A DNA stretch of 64,000 bases from the NCBI GenBank assembly GCA_023101885.1, contig JALPQD010000017.1:851428-915427 (forward strand), written 5' to 3'. The position numbers were made by a program, and so were the translations under genes. The stretch comes from Typhlomys cinereus. Taxonomy: Eukaryota; Chordata; Mammalia; Rodentia; Platacanthomyidae. The notes under the pieces were generated by a model. It was not told the DNA's origin and ran no database searches. It saw only the letters and a list, made by a program, of their open reading frames with translations. Of the stretch, positions 10,981 through 21,777 are shown one piece after another (position 1 is the first letter of the stretch; each line of letters begins with the position of its first letter).

Positions 10981-12267
10981 TATATAAGGGTAAGTAAAAG
11001 TAACTTATTAATAAAATAAAAACATATATGGAATAGTTACCGCATGCTCTGTCCACTCAAAAGCCCTCAGGATGAGGTACCGCCTCTGTTAAAAGGGGGA
11101 GACCAGCTAAACTGTTTAAAAGGTGTTAAACACATAGAGCGAAGTTAGGCTCCTTGGATTAATTAAGATTGAAGGAATTTGAAGTGGAATTTTCTCACTA
11201 AGTGAAACAATAAACTTTCACACTTGCGGCCACGAACCAGCATACACGGCTCCACGGCTCCTGACTCATGGTTTCAAAGCAGGCGGATTCCTCTGATAAA
11301 GGATACATATCTCCATTTTCCAGTAAACAAAAGTTTTGTCCTGTCCAGCAGGGTGGACGGGCGGTGCATACCTGGTGGCTAACTCCTTATCCAAATCTTC
11401 AAATGTTCCTCTGCTTCCTGCTCGCCCTCCACACCCGGCTTAAGGATAACACAGGTGAGCCAGCTCTTTGCTGGGCCCTGGAAATAAGCTGCGTCTTTTC
11501 TCTGGTCCCTTGTTACTGTCTGCTGAGCAGCGCATCATCCTGGCTAACACCAGAGTCATGAGCTCTGCAGTGGAACCCCGGGTGCCGAAGGAGGGACAGA
11601 GCACATCTCCCAGCCCTAGCCAGTTGGAGGCTTCCAAGAACTAAGCAAATTAGAGGCAATTGATTTGATGTCTATGGGCCCCACTATGGCGTTAGCCACT
11701 AACTTCCTTAGCTAGCAATGCGTATGACTTCCATTCCATCCCTTCCATTTTCTCACCCTCTGTCTCTTCTCGGGGTGCTCTCAGATGAGCAGCCAGAGAA
11801 TTTCAGTACACCTGGGGCTCCTAGACACAAAGCATTACCCCAGAGTTAACTGATAACCTGCAGCCCCTCAGTATGGACTCCAAGGTTTGTCTCTGATTCT
11901 GGGAACATCCGCTACCTCTGACTGTGGTAGAGACGCCCGGGCACAGGTGGCAAGCCTGGATCTTACGAGTAGCTTCATTCCAGCGGGTGGATAGAGGAAA
12001 GCTCTTCCAAGAGACATTTTCGGCTGTGTCGGGTCTTTGCTTTTGGTTCCCACTGTGTAACTCAAGCGCTGAGAGGAGAATGTCTCCTTCTTGTCTAGCA
12101 AAGGTGCCACAGACCCAAGACATGCCAGCCAGCACCTGTTAGCACCAGAAGAGTCCTAGACAGTCTTCGTTGGCAACATCACACCAATACCAGGGCATTT
12201 TTATTTTCATTTGTAAGTATATTTAAAATGAAAATAGCTTTATGGGATTCCATGGCAATCACAGAGG
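10981..12267. other. unique noncoding stretch
   Basis: No gene or clear repeat recognised. 11040-11340 is AT-rich and contains a TTAATTAA palindrome at 11159-11166. Short frames on both strands around 11820-12140 overlap each other and show no domain. Confidence 0.35.
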
Positions 12268-12384
12268 CAGGTGTGTTCAACCTGTGGCCTGCAGGCTTCC
12301 GGCATCACATAATAGCTATAGATGCAACCCAGCACATTTGTAGATAACATGGGGCCGGCAGGATCAAAAGGTTGGACACCCCTG
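12268..12384. mobile_element. hAT-type nonautonomous DNA transposon
   Basis: A 117 bp element with terminal inverted repeats: CAGGTGTGTTCAACCTGTGG at the left, and the right end reverse-complements to CAGGGGTGTCCAACCTTTTG. This resembles mammalian hAT-Charlie MER elements. The 8 bp flanks no longer match each other. Confidence 0.65.
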
Positions 12385-12481
12385 ATAGCGTCTTACAACC
12401 TACATGATGTACTGTGAATGCCAATAAAAATATTGACACTGTTTTTATTAGGCACAACGGCATGTATTTAAGAACTATGTG

Positions 12482-12748
12482 GGGCTAGAGAGATGGCTCA
12501 GATGTTAAGTCTTTTCCTCATAAGCAAAAGTATCTGAGTTTGGATCCCAGATCCCACGTAAAATCTGCAATTTCAGTCCTGGAGGGGGGGGAGTCTGGGA
12601 AACCCCAGAACCTAGCAGTGAGGTGGTAGAGCAATGCAGGATGATTCCCAAATCCAGGATGATTATCCTTGGGCCTCTAAGGCACACACACAGTGCCCTC
12701 TTCTCTGCCCACATGCACCTACACACCCTCATCTACACATGGAAAAAA
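12482..12748 (+). mobile_element. lineage-type B2-like SINE
   Basis: Full-length copy: head GGGCTAGAGAGATGGCTCAG, body with AATTTCAGTCCTGGA and CTGGGAAACCCCAGA, and a CA-rich 3' end. It is flanked by diverged target-site duplications, left 12467-12481 (TTTAAGAACTATGTG) and right 12749-12764 (TTTAAAAAGCTATGTG). The body differs from mouse B2. Confidence 0.8.
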
Positions 12749-12764
12749 TTTAAAAAGCTATGTG

Positions 12765-13199
12765 TCTCTGTGTGGGGTAAAGACAGAAAATCACCTCTGC
12801 ATAGGTTGTATTTTCACAGAAACCTTTCTCTGATGGGAAACCAGGGAGCAACTACCACCGCTGGGCTATTCAAAACAAAGCAAACTCAACGGAAGCACAA
12901 TACCATCCTCATCACCTGCCCGGTATCTGTCTGTCGCTCTTGTCCTTTTGTTTGCTGACTGGTACCAGGAGCAACCGCATCCTGGAAAGTTTGGAAATCT
13001 GGTTTGTGCTACCGAGACTACTTCCAACCACTAATCGGAACTCGGTGAAACCCGTTTCTAGGAGGAACCTGAGTGTTGTGGGGGCTTTCTCATGGCAAGG
13101 GGTTGGGGGCCGGGGAAGAGTCACAAAAGTCGCTACTGTTGAGAGACAAAGTGTACCACACAACCAACTCCAGGTCCCGCCTGCTTTCTTTCAGGTCTT
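12765..13199. other. unique noncoding stretch
   Basis: No repeat or gene recognised. Overlapping short frames on both strands at 12912-13227 have no domain and are not convincing. Confidence 0.35.
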
Positions 13200-13900
13200 T
13201 AGCAGTAGATTACACAAGGTCCAATAGCTCAATTAATTAATAGTTAAACGAAGGTGGTCACTTCTTATTTCTTTGGTCAGTGAAAATTTTTAACGTTTTC
13301 ATAACCCCCTTTTTTTTAAATCTTCCTTTGTGAATGCTAATAGAAAAATCCTTTTAAAGTGGTATTTTGTTAGCAGGGGCTATGCCAGCAACTCGGCGGT
13401 CTTCCTACAGATCGCTGCTCACACCATTCAGATGTGGAAAATTTTAAATGAAATCAATACTGGCCTATTCACGTCAACAGCACCATCCCCGGCGATGTAA
13501 AAATACAGAGAGAAATTGCAACCCAAGCGACTTACCCAGAGCTCTTTTCATTACGGGCCGTCAATTAAATTATTTCTATAATATCATATCCGTCCACAGA
13601 ATGTTACGCAATATTCATGCACATTACTTCAGCTACGCACAGTCCCTGTAAAATAAATGAGGGCGGGCACGAGAACTTACGCGACCTAGTAAAACGGGAA
13701 GGCATTTACAATGGACCTAGTCACTCGGCTGCCAACATTGCCCACGGTGATGCCTTCATTATCAATGATGCACAAGTAGTATCTGCTTTCTCGTGCTTCC
13801 AGATTATTCCAGGAAGGAACAGTCTCAACGAGGTTTCTCGTAAACAGTTCACCATCCAGGTTTGGAGGAATCTGGGGTGCTTAAGAGTGGGTCTCTTGTA
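13200..13900. other. candidate conserved noncoding element
   Basis: A repeat-free block with retained CpGs and dense TF-like motifs: TTAATTAA (13233-13240), GTCAATTAAATTATTTC (13560), a PAR-bZIP/C-EBP-like GTTACGCAAT (13603-13612) and the adjacent ATTCATGCAC. It also has GATGTAAAAATACA and CGTAAACAG motifs. A 170-codon frame from 13617 has no recognisable domain and is probably chance. Confidence 0.4.
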
Positions 13901-14139
13901 CAACGGATCACACGGGTTGGGTTTTCTGCCTTTTGGAGAAGTTGAACATGTCTCTCTCGCCTTGAATTCTGTAGTAGCAGCTGGACCCCATTCCCACTCA
14001 TGTCCTCCTGTTCTCATTGATGACACCCCAGGAGGTTCTGCAGCTCCAATTACCACCCCTCCCTGCCCCCCCTCAGCCCTAAGCGGAGCCAGCCAGCAGG
14101 CTGTGCCGAGGCCTGGCCCGAATCAGTGATCCAGGCAAG

Positions 14140-14230
14140 ATGCAGCTCGGCGGGAAGATAAACTGATTGAATCAATAATTTCAATCATTGCCTATCCCTG
14201 ATAGGAACCGGGGAGCAGAGAGCAGGATGG
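14140..14230. other. short AT-rich motif cluster
   Basis: ACTGATTGAATCAATAATTTCAATCATTG contains closely spaced TGATTGA and CAATCA sites, as seen for PBX/MEIS/HOX-type factors. It lies between the 13.2-13.9 kb block and a SINE. It is a candidate only. Confidence 0.25.
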
Positions 14231-14340
14231 GGGAGGGAAAACCCACAAGCGGAGAGGCAGAAAGAAACAAAGAAACAGAATCCTAAAGCAATAGGCATTC
14301 AAGAGAAGAAAAATAGTCAAGTTCACCAAGTGCACCGGAA

Positions 14341-14510
14341 ATGACGCGTCGCTCAAATGAGCCCAGCCGAAGCCTGACTGAGGACCTGAGTTCCATTCCT
14401 GGAACCCACCAGGGAAAAGAGAACTGGCTGGCTCCAGAAAGTTATCTTCTGACTTCCAAACTCAGTGGTGCACGCACACAACACACACACACAACACACA
14501 CAATTCATTT
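14341..14510 (+). mobile_element. B3-type SINE
   Basis: The B-box region GAGGACCTGAGTTCCATTCC is followed by AGAGAACTGGCTGGC and GTTATCTTCTGACTTCC with a CA-rich tail. This is the B3A-like layout. The head (14341-14370) is decayed. Confidence 0.65.
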
Positions 14511-14838
14511 TGCAACATTTTCTGAGGAACCAATTTGCAATCCTCGGCCACCAGATGGACACCCCGATCATCAGAGTCTGAGATTTCCACCTGTCGGGCT
14601 GGAGGAAGGAGATTACAGTGGACCAAGAAACTGCAAAAAACCTGCTGGCCCTCCGGCCTCTAGCAGGTGCATACGGGTCCAGAGACGCGAGGTCGGGGCC
14701 TCGAGCTCCGTGGTCATAACCCGCATAGCTTGTCGGTCATCTGCTTTCTGTTCAGGTCCGTTTCCTGAACAAACAACACTGAATCAGATTCTTCTGGAAT
14801 CTGGGAGGCTCTGCAGAGCAATGTCACAAAGAGCCTAC

Positions 14839-15320
14839 TTCCTCAGGGCCACGCCCACAGCCCGCCTGCTTTCCCCAGGGCCACGCCCACAACCTGCCTG
14901 CTTCCCCCAGGCCACGCCCACAGCCAGCCTGCTCCCCCAGAGCCACGCCCACAGCCTGCCTACTTCCCCGGGCCACGCCCACAGCCTGCCTGCTCCCCCA
15001 GGCCACGCTCACAGCCAGCCTGCTTCCCCCAGGGCCACGCCCAGAGTCTGCCTGCTTTCCCCAGGGCCACGCCCACAGCCAGCCTGCTTCCCCCAGGGCC
15101 ACGCCTACAGCCAACCTGCTTCCCTCAGGGCCACGCCCAGAGTCTGCCTGCTTCCCCAGCCATGCCCACAGCCAGCCTGCTTCCCCCAGGGCCACGCCCA
15201 CTTCCCCAGGGCCACGTCCACAGCCAGCCTGCTTCCCCCAGGGCCACGCCCACAGCCAGCCTGCTTCCCCGGGCCACGCCCACAGCCAGCCTGCTTCCCT
15301 AGGACCATGCCCACAGCCAG
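14839..15320 (+). repeat. ~31 bp GC-rich minisatellite (about 16 units)
   Basis: Tandem units of about 28-33 bp of the form GGGCCACGCCCACAGCCAGC plus CTGCTTCCCCCA. I count about 16 units, 11 with an intact CCACGCCC box and 5 with one-base variants (CCACGCTC, CCACGCCT, CCATGCCC twice, CCACGTCC). Two units share an AGAGTCTG variant and are about 95 bp apart, suggesting a three-unit higher-order step. The 374-codon frame at 14341-15465 and the minus-strand frames here exist because the unit lacks stop codons. Unit lengths are not multiples of three, so the array is not a protein repeat. Confidence 0.92.
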
Positions 15321-16056
15321 GACCACTTTCTGCAGTGGTATCTATCTAGACAGAGATACCACAGGCGCTAGGGCACCGGCCTATTTGGCGGCAGTTATCT
15401 GGGTGGGTGCGACCTGTGGAGGAGCTCATGAGGGGTCATCACCCAGGTTCTCATTTTGGAGATAAAGCAGATATGATACATATATTACAGAGTCACAGAG
15501 CTACACAGATGGAAGGAAAATCTGTGAACCGCAAAGTTAGAAGACTCTAGCAAGTCAAAGCATTCTTTTCCTTTCTCTTCCCTTTCATGGAGAAGTGTGG
15601 GAATTACGCTTCTTCCTTCGCAGACATCCCTCACCCATCGAACGCACTCCCAGCGGCGTTACCAGCCTCAGACACAATAAAGAAGCCCAAGGGGGTCTCT
15701 CTGCTACGCCCTCTCCTTCTGCCCTAATCCCTATGCCTCTATATCACCCCCTTGCTGACCCCTCTCCAGTTGCCACCCCCACCTAGCTAGATCCCACGTC
15801 AAAGAGGTTGACTCTAGGTCTCGGTCTATTGGGAGACCTTACTTTTCTGCTGTGAAGCCTCAGATAAAGACATGACAAGAGATGCTGAGGTCAGAAAGAG
15901 TGTCCAACTGCGTCCCGTTCATTTGGAACATCTTTGGAAGATGATTCTCATGATCAATAATTTTAGGTCAGGATTTTAAGGCTCTAGCACAGGTCATGTG
16001 AAACAGAGTTTGGAGGAAGCAAATCTGCTCCATCTGCCCCCCTTCCAATCAGAAAG
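15321..16056. other. unique noncoding stretch
   Basis: No repeat or gene recognised beyond the minisatellite edge. Confidence 0.35.
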
Positions 16057-16384
16057 TGTCTTAGTTCATTTTGGGTTGTTATGGAAAAAAATAGCATAAA
16101 TGGGCAGCTTCTAAACAACATAAATGTAGAGCTTAAAGTTCTGTACTAAGTCTGAAATCAAGGCATATTAGGTGCTGGGGAAGGATCTGTTTCTAGCTGA
16201 GTCCTCACAGGTTGGAACATAAGAGACAGCTCTCTAGGGCACCTTTTATAAGGGCACAGGATCCGGGCATGAGAGTTCCCATGACCCACGCACCTCCTCG
16301 AGAGCCCACCTTCTACACCATCACTAGGGGGACTGAGTTTCAATGTGCTCATTTTGGAGAGAAACAAATATGCAAATTGTAACA
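16057..16384 (-). mobile_element. ERVL-MaLR LTR (MST/MLT1-like), solitary
   Basis: The reverse MaLR pattern is clear: TGTCTTAGTTCATTTTGGGT at the left end, CACCTTTTATAAGGGCAC in the middle, CACCATCACTAGGGGGACTG and GTTTCAATGTG near the right, ending AACA at 16384. It is about 328 bp with no internal retroviral sequence next to it. The 5 bp flanks match only weakly. Confidence 0.7.
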
Positions 16385-17439
16385 GAGGGCTGCTCCAATC
16401 ACCCTCAGGTCTCAAGACCCGATCTAGGGGCTCCTTAGGTTGTGTTGCAACAATAGAATCTTGCTGAGAAAAGAAAGCTTCAGGGCGGCTAGCCCTGGTG
16501 GTCTGAGCAGTGGAGAGCAGGGTAGAAACAGAACAGAAGGTGGTTTGGCTCTATTCCTGTCTCCATAGTGGGGAGAACCTCCAGCCTTCCTAATTGAGTA
16601 TAGAGTATGTAGTGCATAATTCACAGAGTCTACAATTCCAGCACATTGTGTTCAATTCACTAAAGAATTTGAAGAGTTTGAATACAGAAGGTTTTGGTCT
16701 TGCACCTGAGACATGGAGATGAATGAAGTATAGTGTCTGATTCTAAGCTCAGAATCTTGGGGGACAGAGACGTATACACAGCACAAAGCAGGGGGTGATT
16801 AGTATTACACAGGGATGCTCTAAGGTTAGCTGATTGTCTGAGGAAGGAATGCACATATGGAAGGCCCTTCATTGGGGGCTTTAAGAAAAAGAAACCCAAA
16901 TGCTTTATCACTCTTAGAACGCTTAGTACAATACCAGCCTACCTTTGACATGGCAGCATGCCAGAAAAATCAGGGAAGCGCTATGTAGAGGGAATTTTCC
17001 TCACTTTGCAAATTGGGATGCTAAGGGACGTGACAGACAGTAGTCAAGTCCAGATGTTTGCCTCTGGATCCCACGAAACGTCCACAGGCCAAGAGAATGA
17101 AATGAGCACCTGTCAGAAAGTGGAAGGCGTATTTGGAGATGCGAGCTGGAGGGGAGGGTCTCTGGTTGGCCTTGTGGTGAGGTGGGGGTGGGGTGGGGAG
17201 TGAGGGGGGTGGGAGATTTGGAAAGCATGAGACAGTGTGAGATAGGCTATGCACTGCTTGGGGTGCATCTTGCACTACCTCTTAGCTAGCTGCGGAACCT
17301 CAAGTACCTTGTATAATAACCTTTTTGCATTTCTGCATTTTTTTCAACACAAGGGGGGGATGATAAATGGCTGCCCCCTTGTAGATTTCGTGTGCGAATT
17401 AATGAGCTAGATAAATAGCAATAAGTATTCCCTCTCGCA
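16385..17439. other. unique noncoding stretch
   Basis: No gene or clear repeat recognised. A G-rich patch at 17146-17220 (GGTGGGGGTGGGGTGGGGAG) could form a G-quadruplex on the plus strand. Confidence 0.35.
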
Positions 17440-17660
17440 GAACAGGGCTGCATGTGTGTGGACCTATCATTAAGAGAAACAGCGGAGACCTGGGCTTGGA
17501 GCATGAATTTGGAACCCAATGACCTGGCCAAACCCAGGTGAGCTGCTTGACCCTGGTCCGTTACATCACATGCTGCACCTCAGTTTCTCCACCTAGTAAA
17601 CAGGGACCACTGTAGTCACCTCATGGGGTTGCTGGAAGCCTCAATGACACACTGTTTGCA
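17440..17660 (+). mobile_element. MIR SINE
   Basis: MIR landmarks occur in order: GCATGAATTTGGAACCCAAT, GAGCTGCTTGACCCTGG, CACCTCAGTTTCTCCACCTA and GTAAACAGGGACCACTG, then CTCATGGGGTTGCTGGAAG. It is diverged but nearly full length. Confidence 0.65.
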
Positions 17661-18399
17661 AAGACAGGAAGTCTGGCCCCATATCCAAAGTGATTTTCTT
17701 AATCATATTCTCGCTTCTACTCTGTGGGCTTTCGGGTTATGGGCAAAAAAAGTTTCTTCACGTTGGTCCAAGGGTCCTCATGGGAAATTCAATAAAAAGT
17801 TCAGCAAAGAACTGTAAATTCTTGATTGTAGGGGATTCATAAGGCTTTATTATGGTAAATTTACCTCACACATGATTTAATAGGTCAAAACTACATTTTG
17901 TAATTAAAAACCTAAGAAATCATGCACGCTGAGGCTTATAACACACAAATTTTAGTCTGAAATAACTAACTCAGGAAGCCATAAAAGACAAGGCCCAGGG
18001 TATAAATCATGGCTTGGGAGAGGTTTTAGGGGGCAGGTAGATCTACTTGGGGATTTATATAGGGTCCCTCAACATGATGGTTCAACTCCTTGACGTGTTC
18101 AACCAGCCCAAAGTTACAGCAGTGGATTCAAAACAAAAGGAAAACAAATGGCAAACTCGTCAAATGGCCAGTGTTGACCCTCAGATCTGGCTTTTCTACC
18201 TTCCCACAGTTTCTGGACAAAAGCCTTCCAAACAGATGCTAACTTCCTCTTCCTTTGAACCGACATGTCTGGCTTTAATTTGTATGAGAGACAGGGATCT
18301 CTTAGATTTAAGTGCACTTAAGCCAGGACATGCTACGGTGGTCAGACACATAGACAGACAGAGCTGAAGTAGAAACTAACTCTGACCCCACTGCCCAAG
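17661..18399. other. unique noncoding stretch
   Basis: AT-rich, with nothing recognised. Confidence 0.35.
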
Positions 18400-18590
18400 T
18401 ATGACAAACTCCCTCAGCTTTTTATCATCTCACACATAAAAGTTTCTAATTTTGTAAAACATAAAAAAATTATTATAATAGTTCCTATCTTATAGATTAT
18501 TGTGAGGATTGTATAACATCATAAAGTATTAGGTGTGATACACCGTGAGCACTTACTATTTATTACCTGTTATTATTATTATGACTTATC
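18400..18590 (+). mobile_element. MIR SINE 3' part
   Basis: AATAGTTCCTATCTTATAG, TTGTGAGGATTGTATAACAT and GAGCACTTACTATTTATTAC, then TTATTATTATTAT, follow the MIR 3' consensus order. Confidence 0.6.
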
Positions 18591-20019
18591 TTTGGCAAAG
18601 GGTCAGGAGGAAAGGGCGAAGGAAGGGAAGCCAAAAGTGTCACCATTCTTTGCATTGCCTGAATCACACAGGTACTTTCTCTCCTGAGAAGCAAATGCTG
18701 TTCTGTGTTTGAAGATAACAACAACAAAAGAATTAAATTCTATGAATTATCTAATAGGTTCTGATTTCTGTCATAAAGGTTGAGCTTTTACTTAATAGGG
18801 TGCCTGGTATTTCTCTTCAAAGGAAAGTAAATTGGAAAAGTTTGTTTCAAAGTTATTTGTGGAAAGAAAAACAAAACAGAGGGTTAACTGATTTGAAAGC
18901 CTTCAGTGTAAGACACCTACAAGTTGAATTTCCCAGTGCTTTAAACCATATTTAGAAAAATATTTATGTGTGTATTTACATATATATATATATATGCACA
19001 CACACACATGAATGTACATGTTCACTTTGATACCATAAAATTTCTAGCTCTTTGTTCATACGTGAACAAGAAGGGAATACTGTGTCTCTGTTGTAACTGC
19101 TCTGGGATCAAGGTTACAACTTCCAGGGACATCTGTGTCACCCTCTTCTTCTCCCCCCCCCCAGACCGTAGTCCTGGGAAAATCATCACTGGTCTTGCTT
19201 TACAAGACTTCCAGCTGGGCTGTCATCTAGAGTCCCTCACTAGGGCGTGGCTGCCTCCCTCCTTCCCCACTAGCACACCCCAGCCGGGTCCCCAGAGAAG
19301 ACATTGAAAGTCGATTGGACAGAGTGGTTATCCATTCAGTGACTCATTCATATCCTCTGCACTGGGGGCCCTGCCTGTGGGGAGGGGCACCTTTTACAAT
19401 CTCCAGGTCACATGGTCTTGGCAAAGGGATCCTGGGAGTCTTCTACACATCAGCTCTGGTTCTTGGACAGTCACACGTGTTGTAGCCACTGTGGATTTCC
19501 ATTTCCAGTAAGTAGATACATCTTTCCCTTTCGGGGAGTCTTCAAGTCCAGTCACAGCCTTGGTTTCGGTGTCGACCACTGAGGACTCGATGAAGTCAAG
19601 TCAATTAACAAAGCTGGAGCTCAGAAGGCTAAACCATGCGAGCCGATGGGAAGCAATCAAAGCAGATACAAGAATTAGGGGTTCGTCTGCGCTTCCTCAT
19701 CGGATGCCCTGGCTTACGATAGAAGGGCGAGAAGAGAATGCTCTTGCTGCTAGAACCCTCCATGAGATGGCGGGTCGTGTGCACTGAGTGCTTTTATTTA
19801 AAATTCTGGCATGACTACACACAGGTGTCTCTTTCAGAGGTGACTCTATTTTGCGCCCCACCCGACAACCTGCCCGGTCTGTGGACATGTGCCCCCCCCC
19901 GGACTATAACACTTACTCTGGGTTGGACTATTCTGGTTATCTTGGCATTGTAGTAATTACATTGGTCAAGCCTTGTGTTCCTGACAAAGAAAACATCTCT
20001 CTAACTCAACCTGAGTAAT
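18591..20019. other. unique noncoding stretch
   Basis: No gene recognised. It holds a short compound (TA)n(CA)n run at about 18980-19008 and otherwise unique sequence. The frames at 19560-19953 have no recognisable domain. Confidence 0.35.
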
Positions 20020-20680
20020 CCTTAATGAGTCCTTGTATCTCGTGATAAATTTCATAATTATTCAGCCCCTACCACTAACACTGAAATTCATCAGTCAAAG
20101 CAAATTAGCCGAGATTCATTAGAATAAGACATCTAGTAGGCACATGTACTTTATTAGCCTCTTACACCAATAGTTTTAATTAGGTACATATTTCACAGCT
20201 CTCCAACTACTTCAGTGAAGGGCTGCCTTTATCTCTTTTATTTACAGTAACAAGCTATCAAACACACACCACCATAATTAAACTTGGATATAAAAAAAAC
20301 TGGTTTTATTAATGGCAGTCTGTTCTAGCCTTGGATTTCTGAAGCCTGCAATAGATGGATATATGTATTAATTAAATAACTACTATTCAATTAAACAGAA
20401 AAGCTGGGGTAGTACACTCAAGGGGGCAGTGAGCTTGATTTCGGGGTGAGCTTTTCTTCCTCCTTCTTTGCCGATGAGTTTTTCTCTCTCACCTTCAGCA
20501 AGGGGAAAAAAACACATCTCTTCGTCAGATATTTCGGTGATGAGAAAAGTGATTAAAATCCAGAACATTTCTAAATTATTAATAAGGAATTTAAATGATG
20601 TTATAAAAAAGGGAAAATGCGGGAGGAAAATGTTACACATTCATAGAATTTTGGCTCATGCATAATAAACAGTTGAAAAC
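20020..20680. other. candidate conserved noncoding element
   Basis: Repeat-free, AT-rich block with many ATTAG/TAATTA-type sites: TTCATAATTATTCAGC, AGTTTTAATTAGGTAC, ACCATAATTAAAC and a TTAATTAA at 20368-20375. It sits immediately left of a strong CTCF match. The density of homeodomain-type motifs suggests a developmental enhancer, though conservation could not be checked. Confidence 0.4.
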
Positions 20681-20758
20681 ACCACGGATACTACCCAAAT
20701 CAAAGAAGCCAAGGCAGGCGCTCGCTCCCGCGGGGTGACAGTGTCAATAAATGACAAA

Positions 20759-20775
20759 GGGCGCCATCTGCTGGT
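20759..20775 (-). promoter_or_regulatory. CTCF binding site (full core match)
   Basis: The minus strand reads ACCAGCAGATGGCGCCC, which fits the core CCASYAGRKGGCRS at every position. The surrounding sequence (20700-20880) is unique, not SINE-derived. It lies about 80 bp right of a candidate enhancer block. Orientation on the minus strand would matter for loop direction. Confidence 0.7.
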
Positions 20776-20799
20776 CCTGGAGCTAAGCTTGTCACATAG

Positions 20800-21606
20800 A
20801 GCAGCCAGTTTGCAAGTTGACAGAAATAAAATTGATAAAACTGCACTGTCCGATCCTTTCCTATGGTTAGACAAGATGTCCCTGTAAGAGAGGTGGTTTG
20901 CGCTTAATTCTTAAATCCCATGCAAGGCTGCAGGGAAGACAGTGCTGAAGACGGACAGATGGCCTCTCCCATCTTGGCCACGGACTTGATCCTTCTTGGA
21001 GGTGTGCTGCACAGAAGGTCACAGCAGATCTTTAAAAGTCAGCATGACGTGGGGGTGGAGGCCATCAGGGGACTGATATTTCCGGGTGCCCTGAATCCTG
21101 GGTTCCTGGCTTGCCTAGCTGGCACTGTCTTTCTTTTGTCCCCATCCACCCGGATCCTAGTTGTTTCTGTCTCCAGTGCACGCACATGACGTTCATTTCT
21201 CTCAGGGACTGAGGTGGAATCAATCACTTTACCACTTTAACAGAAATGATCTATAATTGTTAGCGAAACCAGTTCGTACAAACCATTGAACAAGACTACA
21301 TGGGCAACTATCTACAAGTGAATCTTTCAAAATTCAAATTCTCCAAAAGAAAAAAAAAGGAGTATTCATTATTCCAGCATCTGCAAGGAATCTCTGTGAC
21401 ATAAGCCTCACCAACCTGATTCTCCTATGACAACCAGGACTAGACACCAGAGGAAAGGATCTTTCCTTCTCCCTAGTCACAGTTTGGATATCACATGAAA
21501 AAGTAGCTCATCTCAAAGATTTCTTTAATGTATTGTTGTAAGTACCAGATGCCAGATGTTTCTGAATTGATAATCAGAAATTAATTTATATTGTTATAGA
21601 TTATCA
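20800..21606. other. unique noncoding stretch
   Basis: No gene or repeat recognised. Frames under 100 codons only. Confidence 0.35.
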
Positions 21607-21777
21607 TTTAGGAATGATAGTGGATATGAATGCTGTTTTCAAAATTTGAATAAAATATTGCTTCTGCCTTTTTTATGGGGTAAGCCTCAGAAAGGTGTAT
21701 ACACACACACACACACACACACAGGACTGCTGTGTAGACAGCTTGCCCCAGTTACAGGCCACTGGGTTATACTGGGG
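21607..21777 (+). repeat. recent short duplication, copy A
   Basis: Nearly identical to 22327-22511 in the same orientation. It begins TTTAGGAATGATAGTGGATA, contains TTGCTTCTGCCTTTTTTATG, a (CA)n run (about 21701-21723) and ACAGGACTGCTGTGTAGACA, and ends at TTATACTGGGG. Differences are a handful of substitutions and small indels plus CA-run length. Confidence 0.9.

Noticed and set aside
13617..14129. 170-codon open frame in a candidate enhancer
   Set aside because: No domain. A minus-strand frame covers the same bases, and the sequence looks regulatory rather than coding.
14546..14562. CTCF-like CCACCAGATGGACACC
   Set aside because: It fails at the core C and two following positions, next to a SINE.
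14341..15465. 374-codon open frame on the plus strand
   Set aside because: It starts in a SINE and runs through the minisatellite. The unit simply lacks stop codons, unit lengths are not multiples of three, and the minus strand is also open. No protein domain.
16315..16335. CTCF-like ATCACTAGGGGGACTG
   Set aside because: It lies in the MaLR LTR and mismatches the core at the C after GGG and at flanking positions.
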